Shown: in pieces, positions 54,937-64,000 of the stretch
How positions within the stretch are numbered: the first letter of the stretch is position 1
Layout of the letters: each line of letters begins with the position of its first letter
NCBI GenBank assembly: GCA_947471745.1
Contig: CANJKZ010000010.1
Span: 7,644,001-7,708,000 of the forward strand
Direction: 5' to 3'
Length of the DNA: 64,000 nt
DNA from: Closterium sp. Naga37s-1
Taxonomy: Eukaryota; Streptophyta; Zygnematophyceae; Desmidiales; Closteriaceae
Program-made: the position numbers and the translations under genes
The notes under the pieces: model-generated
Databases searched by the model: none
What the model was told of the DNA's origin: nothing
What the model saw: the letters and a program-made list of their open reading frames with translations, nothing else

Positions 54937-55303
54937 CGCACACCAAGAACGCGCGCGTGCATCATCTGCAAAATACTGACTATGCAGTAACAATACCGCA
55001 AAGCTATCGAAAACCCGAATCGCACACCTACACCCCGAGTCGCATTCGCCCTCTCGAATTTCTCGAACCAATGTCCGCGTTATGGTAAGTGCGGTTCGTC
55101 CATTCTGTCACTGTATAACATCTGAACGCAAACTAAGTTGACGCTTACACACAAATGCCAAACATGGTTTGACAACTCCATTCAAACTTTACTCGCAACA
55201 CAACCACTATTACATCAACCAGACAACCCCAACCCCGTCAACCAGTCGTACGGTACCGCACACACACAACTCCCACTACTTAGCCCCACAACAAACAACT
55301 GCA
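54937..55303. other. transposon leader, no gene seen
   Basis: AC-rich sequence without a recognisable frame, between the terminus and the stop codon of the unknown gene. Confidence 0.5.
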
Positions 55304-56603
55304 TCACTCGTCGTCCTCACTCTCACGCACCGCTGGGTCTGCCACGTCCTCAGTGCGCAGCCCCGCGCGCGCACGCTTGACTGGCGTCCTGCCGAGGCGG
55401 GAAATCACCTCCTGGTTAGATGCTCCGACCTCTGCTGGCACGAGGGCCGGGGGAATGCCGAGCTCATTGGCACGCTCCACGTACGCGTTTGTGACGTTGC
55501 GAATCACGCGCCGCCTGCTGCGCTCGTCACGCAGTAAGGGGCCATCTGGCAGGCTCATCTCGCCCGACGAGTCATCCGACGTGCTGGCAGCAGGTGTGGC
55601 TCTGAACCCCTGCTCCACGCAGAGTCCCGCGTCGCAGTTGACGAACTCCGCCGCCGTCATATAGCACGCAGGCTTCATCTTGAACTTCTCGATGAGCAAC
55701 TGCAGCTCGACGCATGTCGCAATGAGGGGCTCAAACATGCCCGTTGCGCACGTGTCGTTCAGGTACGCCATCAGTGGCGGCCAGCTCGGGGGCACGCATC
55801 CAGCGCGCCACCAGCTCCTCTGCATGGTTGCTGCGCGCACACGAGTCCACGATTCTCCCAGCCACTCGAGCATGAGGCCATAATCCACGTCAGCGATGGA
55901 AGCCGAATAGTCGAACTGGAACCGCTTCGCCGCTATCGCACGCTTCATCAGCATAACGCGGTAATGGCCCTTCAGCGCATCCTCCACTCCCTGCAGGTGC
56001 GGAAGGCCCCCTTCAGGAACTGACCCTCGTATGTTGACGATTCGGGTGTTGGTGAGGTGCTGCACGCTGAAGCCGTGCTCCGTGACGGGTCGCGCGACCT
56101 CGCCGGTGATGCGATGCACCTCGTGTATGGTTAGGATGAGGGTGTTGCGATCACGGCTGAAGTGCACGCCATTGACATTCTCCACGAACTCCGTGAACAC
56201 CTGTGTGCAGAACACCCGACACCGATAGCACAACTCCATCATAATAGCGGTATGCACACATATGCTGCACACGTCAAACCAACGTTATGCACACTGAGTA
56301 TACATGGTTACGTACCTCCGGCGTCAACCGGCCGCGGTGCGTATACCGAACGGCCACCTGGCGCGATGCCGCCCTCCCCCGCCTGCGCTCGGGCCTATCG
56401 TACGGCGATAGAACCACCAGAGGCACCGCGGAACAACTCCCCGTCGCGTTGTAAAGAATGCCGACGCTGACAATCCGCTCCGCCCCATTGCGCTTATCCG
56501 GAATGTATGTCTTCGGAAGCCGGCTCGGAAGAAAATTAATCTCGTGGAAGCAGAACACGTCGTCCGGGTGCGCGGTAGCCAGCAGTCCCTTCAGGTCACC
56601 CAT
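55304..56603 (-). CDS. unidentified transposon gene, two exons (~394 aa)
   Basis: Exon 1 is 56316-56603 (starts MGDLKGLLATAHPDDVFCFH) and ends GAG|GTACGT. Exon 2 is 55304-56200, preceded by CACACAG, and starts VFTEFVENVNGVHFSRDRN. The join is in phase and gives 1,185 bp including the stop. I do not recognise the family. Visible traits: a Trp-rich centre (GESWTRVRAATMQRSWWRAG), an acidic/Ser linker (TSDDSSGEMS), a basic segment (RDERSRRRVIRN), another at TPVKRARAG, and an acidic C-terminus (ESEDDE). It lies downstream of the transposase on the same strand, the place where CACTA elements often carry a TNPA-like accessory DNA-binding protein; that role is only inferred. The open frame above 56200 (to 56272) is intron read-through. 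Confidence 0.65.
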
Positions 56604-57289
56604 TGTAGCACTCTGTCACCCAGGTTGGCAAGTATGCATAGAAGGCCGGATGACCCCGTACTATATATGTTTCCCTCTACCGGAACGTACCCCCATGTTG
56701 CTCCTGTACGCACACTACGTACAGTGGTTGACATGCGCCACACAACCAACCTAACACTACCCCTGCGCCGCTCAAAGATAACGCACACATGTGAAACGCC
56801 CACCTGTTACGTTCAGATAGGCCATTTCGCACCCTCTACGCCACGTACGCGTCACCCATATCCGCCCAGCCAACGGCCCGTTCTCGGTCGTTCACACCAC
56901 CACACATTGAATTGCGTCAACCTCGACCGCACAAACGTCAACAGTACCAGTACCCGTTATGGACCTGATATGCCAACTACTACCACCATTATCATTTTGT
57001 TCAAACACCAACATCTACACTTCGTTGAGAACATCTGTGCGCCATACTCATGCTTTAAATGGCCATAATACTGACATGGACATGAGTGCACATTTTATCA
57101 TCCGTGTCCATGGCATTTCACCAACGGCAACACTCCATACCTACAAACCCAACACTTCCGAACACAATATCGTACACCTACTGCAATCCTCTACCCATCA
57201 ATCCTGCCTTCTACACACCTAAAACGTATCACGTAATGTTTGCCAACGCGTGGATCAGCACTGCCGTTCCACCCAACCAACATTCATCG
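56604..57289. other. spacer between the transposase and the unknown gene
   Basis: AC-rich, short overlapping frames only. It probably holds the transposase 3' end and the promoter of the unknown gene. Confidence 0.5.
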
Positions 57290-60200
57290 TCACTCACATA
57301 GTAAAAACCTGTTCACTAATTGCACCTTATTGTTACTGTACGAAGGGCACACGTGCACAACTCTCTGCAGGCTCCTCAACTCCACCACCGAGTACCTCAC
57401 CTTCTCCACTTTCTTGTGCAGCTGCTGGCACCCTGTAAGTTTGCATGTTCCCGCCCCCTCATAGTACCTCACATATGCGTACCCCTTCCACTCCCCATCA
57501 AGGTCAACCGCCCTGAAGATGCACAAACATCTTGCATACCAGTCCCCCTTCTTGTTGTTCAGCAGTGCCACGTCCGAATACCACCTCTCTCGAGGAGAAG
57601 CCTTCACAAATGTCCCTTTAACCACCAGCTCTCCTCCTCTTGTGCGCGGAATGGCCACCGCCGTGTGCACCTGTCAGACCAGAGTACCCAATCCAACATC
57701 ACAGAACATCATGAGTGCAGTGACAACCAACATGTCAAACCCGGATACGTTACCAACCGCTACAACATAATCACCTCACCTGCACGTTGTTGGTAGCCAG
57801 ACCCAACGCCTTGAACTCATCTGACATCCCCTTCATCTCGTCTCCCAGCGCGGCGATGTACTCATTGTACACCGGATCCGTCACTCCGCCTATGCGCATG
57901 GTCCGATACCTCTTTGTAAGCACGGGTTTCCTCGTCTTGATTGCCTGCACGTCACGCTCGCATTCCCACAGCAAACCGCACACTGTTTGAGGCACGATTC
58001 GTCCATGGTAAACCGCACTAAAGGACTACTCTCAATGCCCAGCATGGTACCACATGCACCCTTACGCACCTCGCGCAAAGCGGACGCGTACTGTCGCCCA
58101 CCCCCCGCGTCTGCCGCCACCTCACGGTACACCTCTCGCTGCACCTCCTCCTCCACAATGCGTCGTGGTATGTCGCTCCAGTTGCTCCCTCTTACTGGAC
58201 CCTTAACCGTGCCCTTGTGCGTGCGCTCCCACATTTCAGTGGAATAGTGGTGCGGCATCCCACGGTGCACAACGTTGTCCAGTAAATGCCTGATCATGTG
58301 TATCTTTGGGAGTCTCCAGTGGGACGCCTGCGTTGGAAATGCTCTCGGTAGCAACTCCACCAACCTGCCAACGCGTCCACGATAACACACACCACGCGAT
58401 ATATCATCGTGTGTTACACCACATTGGCCGCACAAACAATTAGCATACGCTCTCATTCCCCCCTCCAAACACCCGGAATATGCATATATGTACTCACGCT
58501 ATCACATGCTGACGGGCAATCGCAATTGTTGTGTGAGTGTGCCTGTCCACCCCCAGAAAGGCCTTGTAAAACACGGCAAACAGCCTGAACGCTTTGACCT
58601 GCAAAGCACGCAGCTCTCCCTCTTTTCCACCCTTCAGCGCACTCTCGTCAGCCACCAATATCGGCATTATCTGCATCATGCTCCTGTGCTCGAACGCCGC
58701 GTAGTTTGCGCCGGAACTGAAGAACGATGAGCCCCCTGGGATTCGGAGGAGAACGCTAGGCGTGATTCCCTTGAACTCCTTCTTGCGGCTGCGCACATAC
58801 ATGGTTCCAGGTGGTCATCTGGTGGCACACAGGCTGTGCTACTACCCAACTAACCCACCCATGGTAGAGCATGTCCCGCTGGCACACCCAACCACACCAA
58901 GCTCACCGTTCAAGCAGCCTCATCTCAACCTTTCCAAGCGGTTCGATGTAGGTGTCCATCATGTGGATCAGCACACCGGAGTCCAGCACATGCAGTGTGT
59001 CTGCCAGGCATGCCCGGTACACGTTGCCCCACTCTGTGTCTGCGAAATTCCACCTGTGAAGCACACACTGCATGGTCCAACCGAAGACACAATGCTGTTA
59101 AAGAGTCCACCGCGTATTACAAGCCAGCAAACTACCCATCGGCTAACACACCTCGATCGGATGGGTTGACCATAACTTCCGCAGTTCGTCAGCCTCCCCT
59201 TTCTTCTTACACTCCAGTATCTGGCGGACAATGTCCCTCTGCTTCTCTGGGGTACGTGGATCGGCCTTCCCCACCGTCATGGTCAACTCCCCCTTGTCTG
59301 CATAGCAGTTAGCGCATGGCCGATGTGACCCTTGCTGAAGAGTCGCAGATGCTCTGCTGGATTCCGGGAAGTCGGCAGGGTATCCGTACAGGCAAGGGAC
59401 CACCTTGTGCACCTTCCCGTCCGCATCTGTGCAGTAGAAGAAGCGAACTGGAGCGCTGCACAGTGTAGTGATGCACACATGGTATGCAGTTAGTCGATGG
59501 AACATGTACATTACTCAACCCACATTGCCTACTTGCTGGGGTGCCCCCCAGCCCCTTGCAATCGTAGCGTACTCCTCCCCACCCCCCTCCCCTCCAAGTA
59601 CCTTGCAGACTCTCGCATGATGGGCGCGAGGATGATCTTTAGTGCCTCCTGGAAAACGCGCGTCTTCTCCGTAGGCGATGCCCACTCAGGTGGGAATGGA
59701 AGCACCGCCGCCAATGTGTGCCCAGGCTCCACTCCACGCAATTCCTCTGGTATGTTAATAAGTGAAATGAGCACCGGCCATGCGTTCCTCCGTCCATTCC
59801 GTGATGCCTGCGTGCTATCACTGTATATCAGCACGCCTAGAATGAGTGCCTCTTCGTCATTAATCTCCTTCTGCCATGTAGAACGCACTGAATAGTGAGA
59901 TGTGGTTATTCGAATGCATCTAGCATGTTCTGCTGCACACATGAAATAGGGACAGGCTGACCGATTCTCGTACCTGAGCAGAGTGCATCCAATCACCCGT
60001 CTCAGGGCCTTCAAAAACCCTCTCGTTATTCTTCTTCCGATGAATCTTCCTTGGTTTCCAAACGAACCCCTTCTTCGATGAGAACGTTCGCACCAGCTTC
60101 TTCAAAATCTGCGGGCATCGCGTTAGAATCAGGTGTGAGCGCGTGTATTCCATGGAAATGCATACGGCCGACACTACATTACGACATCGCTAGCTGCGTT

Positions 60201-60811
60201 GGCCTCCCATTACGAACCAGCTCTGTGTCGCGGAAGTGCAGAAGCAGCTTCATTTGCATTCCTTTGGGGCCCCGCACCACTATCTCCTCCGTTTTCCACG
60301 GGACCATGTCGGCTGGAGCTCGCGCCATGCCCCAGCGTCGCACGTCCACCCAGTTGCGCCATCGTCTGAGTGCCCGTAGGTTGAAGCGCGGGTTGCGGAA
60401 AATGTGCAGCAGACGGTTCACTTCCCTGTGCGAAAGATCGGCGTCACGGAAGAATAGGTACAACTCCGTCAGTGTATCGAAGATCTCCTTCCTTTCGCTG
60501 TCTTCAGAGGACTCGGCAGGTTCGCCGTCAGGTCGTGTATCCGCGTCTCCAACAAGGCTAACTTCGGGGATCGAAGCTGTTGGAGCAGCAGAAACAAAAC
60601 TGCCATCGTTATTTTTAAGCCGGGATGCCGGTGGTGTGTTAGGTCTACTCTCTCCGTCACATGCAATGGCTTCCAAATATGCCGCCCACAAAAGACTCTC
60701 TCGTTTCCTCTTCAACTCCTCGCGACAAATTGCCCCATTAGCGACATGCGACTGTAACCTGCTGTCGTCCTTAAACACCGTCTCGCACACCATGCAACTG
60801 TTCCCCGTCAT
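57290..60811 (-). CDS. Plavaka-type DDE transposase, nine exons, 890 codons
   Basis: Exons (minus strand): 60218-60811, 59974-60108, 59602-59870, 59152-59455, 58907-59094, 58498-58788, 58019-58364, 57780-57944, 57290-57670. Every intron is GT-AG (57-146 bp) and all phases agree, giving 2,673 bp with no stop. It begins MTGNSCMVCETVF, a C2HC/C2H2-like finger (CMVC...H...C). Plavaka landmarks follow: FEGPETGDW; ILGVLIYSDSTQ..RRNAWPVL, with the first catalytic Asp; the DGKVHKVVPCLYGYPADFPE block with PCANC; ACLADTLHVLDSGVL, with a second Asp; RHLLDNVVHRGMPHHYSTEM...RTHKGTVKG, with the probable Glu; and a C-terminal YSDVALLN...WYARCLCIF domain. It would excise and reinsert the element in the nucleus. 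Exon ends are read by eye; 60217 (GTTCGT) and 58018 (GTGCGG) are the weakest donors. Confidence 0.85.
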
Positions 60812-61722
60812 CCTAGAGCCAAGAAACCCTAGCTGGGCCAGTAGTAGGACCACTGCTGAGTACCTCAGGTACACTCTAATACAACTCCGAGGACAAACTT
60901 CTCGAACACACATGTGCAGGAAACCGTAGACCGTGTGCACAAAATAGCGGATCTTGTGTTACAATTAATGAAAGTACACCCAAGTGTTAATTTGGGGTAT
61001 GAAATTGTACATTTCAACTGATAACTCTTTGACACATAAAGGCGTAGAGCCATTTATATTTACACTGGAAACATGTTGGGAGCCAACCCCAAACTCCCAA
61101 AGTCTGCACTGAATTTGTGTGGAATGTATCACATTTCACTTAAACAAGCCCCGCATATAACAGCAATATACAGATATAGCAAACCATTGAACAACCGCGT
61201 TCACCAGTACACGATTATCTCAACCCGGGCAACTCTGCCAGATCATCATCAAGACTTGGCGCGCGCTGGAGACACAACGACCACATGTGCCCCCTACCGC
61301 GTACGTCGTTATCGGTTTCCGCGTCATTCGGATTCCGCAATAAATCGTATTCAAATGGCGAAACCACAATGTATTCCATGCACCGGGTTTGGTAAACCAC
61401 CCACACCGAGGACCACATCAACAGAAACCCTAGGCTTCTCACACGTGGATCTGCTTGGCACCTCACCATCACATCCAGTCGAGTTGTCGCATCACACCTG
61501 GACATCGCATGCGATGTTGCGCCAACGGTGTCGACCATTGGGTATATACATGACGTTCGCACCAGCTGGACATTGTAGGCAAGGGTTACGCCTTGCTCTC
61601 CCCTTCCTTCCGAATAGTGCCATTGTCGCGAGATCCCATAGTTGCTGTGCTCACCCAGTCATCCCCTCCGTGCTCACGTATTAATCTCCCTTCGTCTTCC
61701 GAATGCCTGTCAGTGTTCGTTC
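60812..61722. promoter_or_regulatory. divergent promoter spacer, transposase (-) / Ulp1-AP2 (+)
   Basis: About 910 bp between the two start codons. Open frames (61073-61684 plus, 61215-61562 minus) overlap each other and show no domain. The minus one (YIVVSPFEYDLL, SLDDDLAELPG) has protein-like composition and might be a missed exon, but I cannot link it. TATA-like AT-rich sequence lies at 60955-61065. Confidence 0.45.
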
Positions 61723-64000
61723 ATGATGGCGAAACCTAAGCAGTTGGTCTCTAAGCGCAACCGGTTCTATGAACCGGAGACTAGCAGCAGCTCCGATGAC
61801 CAAGATGCTGCCCCGCCCGTCACCAGATCCAGGTCGTCGAACAAGGCCGACAATAGGGCTCAGAAGTTCGCGAATCATGTGGTGGAAAAGGCGCGAGAGC
61901 CGGTGCCGGACGACTTGGTGGCCACTATCGCCCGGAATTATGTGAAATCATCGTACAGCAACATGAAGCTCATGAATCACCGCGGTGTCGGATGTGAAGT
62001 GGATAAGGACGACCTCATGTCCATAGAGGACGATCAGTGGATTACTGATGGTGTGATCGACATTCTACAACGTGTAAGTGTCGTTCCGACAGTCACACCC
62101 CTGACGCGACATGTTGCGCGATTATTACGGATCTCGTGGACCCTGATGTGCTGATATGAACTTTTTCGTGCACTCGGCAGGCTGCTTAGCATCAGGAAGC
62201 CAAAGCTCCGTGATGGGAAGACATGGGCCGCTATGGACTGCAAGGCTTACACACAGACGAATGACTATGGAGCGCCGGTAACACTGGGAAACGGGCGGCC
62301 ACTTCTGGATCACGATTATCTGGCGATCCCGGTGCTCGAGTCGTGAGTATCGTGCATAAAGTGCTTGTGAGTGGTTTCTGTTGTGAGCCGGGGTGTACTG
62401 TCTAACAACTAATCCGTTTAACCCCCCTCATGTTGAGCGCAGTGAACACTATTCCCTCGTCATCGCTATAGGTCCATCGGTGCTCACCAAGTCATCGAAA
62501 TCTACGGGCAAGGAGCGCATGACGTTGGTCTTGCTGGACAGTTCCATCAAGAATCGGAATACCCGCAAGATTTTTGCAGGAACCAAGCTGTGAGTCATGG
62601 TTTTAATGACAATGTCTCCAGTTGTCGTACATGGTCGGTATTTAAAAACGCCTCTGGCCTCTTGCGTGCAGCGTGCTGTCCGAACTCGCCAAGGCGAGTA
62701 ACCCAAACGCGAACATGGAGTTTGTGGACAAGATGCTGACAGAGGCGGACTGCATCATTCTACGGGTGAGCATGCAACCGGACTCTGTGGATACCAATGT
62801 GCAGTAAGCGCCCGCAAGTATACTGATTTCTAACTCGCATATGCGGTCCCGTATTTGCAGGAGGATAAGCTGCCACAGCAGCCTAACAAGGAGGACTGTG
62901 GGATTTTTGTTTGTCAGTACCTCAAGACCCTGGTGAATACCGACTTCACCACGGTTTTGAACGGCCTCTGGTTCCAGGGTGTGACACCGCACCAATACAA
63001 GCGGGAGATGTGGCGCGACTTGTGTGCACACGCGTGCGGAGATCTTATTAAACAGCTGGAGCACCTGGGGATTGAAATCCCCCCGCAGGACGAAGGCCGG
63101 GTTACCGATGAGGGGGCAGTGGTGCAGGAGAGGAACGCTGCTATGGGAGAGGGGAGGCAAGCTCCGGTCACTCGCCCTGTGGAGGACGCACGGGTTACGG
63201 AGATGATGAGGCGACTGGCGACGTTGAATAACGATGTGAGGTACCTGGACGCCAGCTTCACCGTACTCGCCAACTTTGTAGGGCTGAGGCGGGACGAGGT
63301 GGTGACAGTTGCAACCCAACTACTGCTGCATGGGGGTCACGCGGGGACCGGCGCGAAAGCAGAGGCGGGTGGCACCAAGAATGCTCCACGCACTCCACAG
63401 CGTCCGTCTGCACGTAAGAGGCGGGATGACAGCAGTCCTGAGGAGGATGGCGTGCGCAATGCCACCCGGGTTGCGCTGGCCTCCACGTTCGCTGCATGTG
63501 AGCCGACATCGACCTTGCTGCAGAACCCGCACCTTGCGCATGGGACCATACCTCACTGGATGTTCACGCGCGGGATGCACCTGCTCGGGGCGGGTGTGCC
63601 AGCTGGAGCTGACGTGTGGGGAGACACGCGAGGGAAGGAGACGGTGAAGGCCGAAGAGGAGGAGGATCTCGTGTCAGACACAGACGACGAGGAGGATGAT
63701 GACGAAGCGTGTGCCTCCAGATACACGGGTGTGAAGTTGGATAAAGCATCCGGCAAGTACGGCGTGAAGATCCTGATTAAGGAAGGTGGAAAGCGTAAGC
63801 AGCAGCGGCTGGGAGCGTACACCACGGAGGAAGAGGGGGCGTTCGCGTACGCCGCAGGTGCGTTCGTGCTGAGGCCACGTGACAAGATACCCAACACGGT
63901 CAGCCTGTCAGCCGCAGAGAAGGCGATGCTGCGTGGTTGCACCAAAGAAGATTTGCAGATCCTGGTGGAAGCGCGGAAGTGGTGGAGGTGGAGGAGCTGG
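61723..64000 (+). CDS. Ulp1/C48-type cysteine protease fused to an AP2/ERF-like domain (3' end outside the window)
   Basis: Exons: 61723-62073 (ATG; GTAAGT donor), exon 2 ending 62342, 62443-62589, 62672-62765, and 62861 to the window edge with 380 open codons. The last four exons share compatible phases. For exon 2, the obvious CAG at 62180 leaves one base out of phase, while weaker acceptors before 62200 or 62206 fit. Ulp1 landmarks: DDQWITDGVIDIL (family WL.D..I), EHYSLVIAI with the His (62447), LVLLDSS with the Asp (62537), Gln in LPQQPNK (62876), and EDCGIFVCQYL with the nucleophile Cys (62897). A charged linker follows, then from 63716 SRYTGVKLDKASGKYGVKI, GGKRKQQRLGAYTTEEEGAF and AYAAGA, matching the AP2 pattern S.Y.GV..DK.S.KW...I, LG.F.TEEEAA.AYD.AA. 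The protease probably cleaves SUMO-like conjugates or a transposon protein; the AP2 part could bind DNA. Confidence 0.82.
63716..63895 (+). other. AP2/ERF-like DNA-binding domain
   Basis: About 60 residues: three strands (SRYTGVKLD, YGVKILIKE, KRKQQRLGAY), then a helix (TEEEGAFAYAAGAFVL). The typical YRG is YTG and the WAAEIR strand is YGVKIL, so it resembles the AP2 domains of mobile elements and of algal/protist proteins more than flowering-plant ERFs. It is preceded by an acidic run (EEEEDLVSDTDDEEDDDEA). Confidence 0.7.

Larger units (their letters stand above)
54823..64000. mobile_element. Plavaka-type (CACTA-superfamily) DNA transposon, right end outside the window
   Basis: LRR-G upstream sequence matches LRR-E upstream up to GAGCGAATGGCT (54822) and then stops matching, marking the left edge. 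Inside are an unknown gene (-), a complete Plavaka-like transposase (-) and a Ulp1-AP2 gene (+). Subterminal repeats lie at 54836-54936. No right terminus is seen, so terminal inverted repeats and the target duplication cannot be checked here. Confidence 0.75.

Noticed and set aside
59871..59973. Frameshift between transposase exons 2 and 3
   Set aside because: Using the acceptor TGGCAG at 59871 gives a normal 103-bp intron in phase, so no frameshift is needed.
61073..61684. 203-aa plus-strand frame upstream of Ulp1-AP2
   Set aside because: No domain, overlaps an opposite frame, and sits in the divergent promoter spacer. It could still hide a leader exon.
62074..62181. Frameshift pseudogene interpretation of the Ulp1 gene at intron 1
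   Set aside because: The obvious acceptor leaves one base too many, but in-phase acceptors at 62200 or 62206 exist and all later exons are consistent, so I keep it as a gene with one uncertain border.

Overview
This is eukaryotic nuclear DNA. The genes have introns, and the window holds plant-type copia and gypsy LTR retrotransposons, a LINE, long minisatellites, F-box/leucine-rich-repeat genes and an AP2-like domain. Together these suggest the green-plant (streptophyte) lineage. A charophyte such as Closterium, or a bryophyte-grade plant, is my guess from the repeat style and the copia type; it is not shown by the sequence. I found no rRNA, tRNA or CRISPR array.

Layout. 1-10,250 is a pile of nested transposons: a copia element (+) abutting a gypsy gag fragment (-); the gypsy LTR interrupted by a 5'-truncated LINE; then an older LINE (+) split by a recent non-autonomous LTR element (6917-8368, TSD GCGTC) and by a solo LTR (9099-9466, TSD AAGGA). 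10,250-12,350 has nothing recognisable.

12,350-54,822 is a tandem segmental array. Seven F-box/LRR genes or fragments, all on the minus strand (called A-G here), alternate with six decayed plus-strand copies of a multi-exon gene that I recognise as an inosine/uridine-type nucleoside hydrolase. In most units the two genes are head to head across a shared spacer. The hydrolase introns carry most of the minisatellites (9-, 14-, 15- and 20-bp units). A 147-bp Tourist-like MITE sits in one unit. A minus-strand copia element lacking its RT/RNase H end has replaced the 3' part of LRR gene F.

54,823 to past the right edge is a DNA transposon of at least 9.2 kb. Its left edge is visible as a homology break against the paralogous LRR gene E upstream region. 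It carries an unidentified two-exon gene (-), a nine-exon Plavaka-type transposase (-) whose phases all join into an 890-codon frame, and, divergently, a Ulp1/C48-type SUMO-protease-like gene whose long last exon runs on into an AP2/ERF-like DNA-binding domain. The protease-AP2 fusion on a Plavaka-type element is the most novel item in the window.
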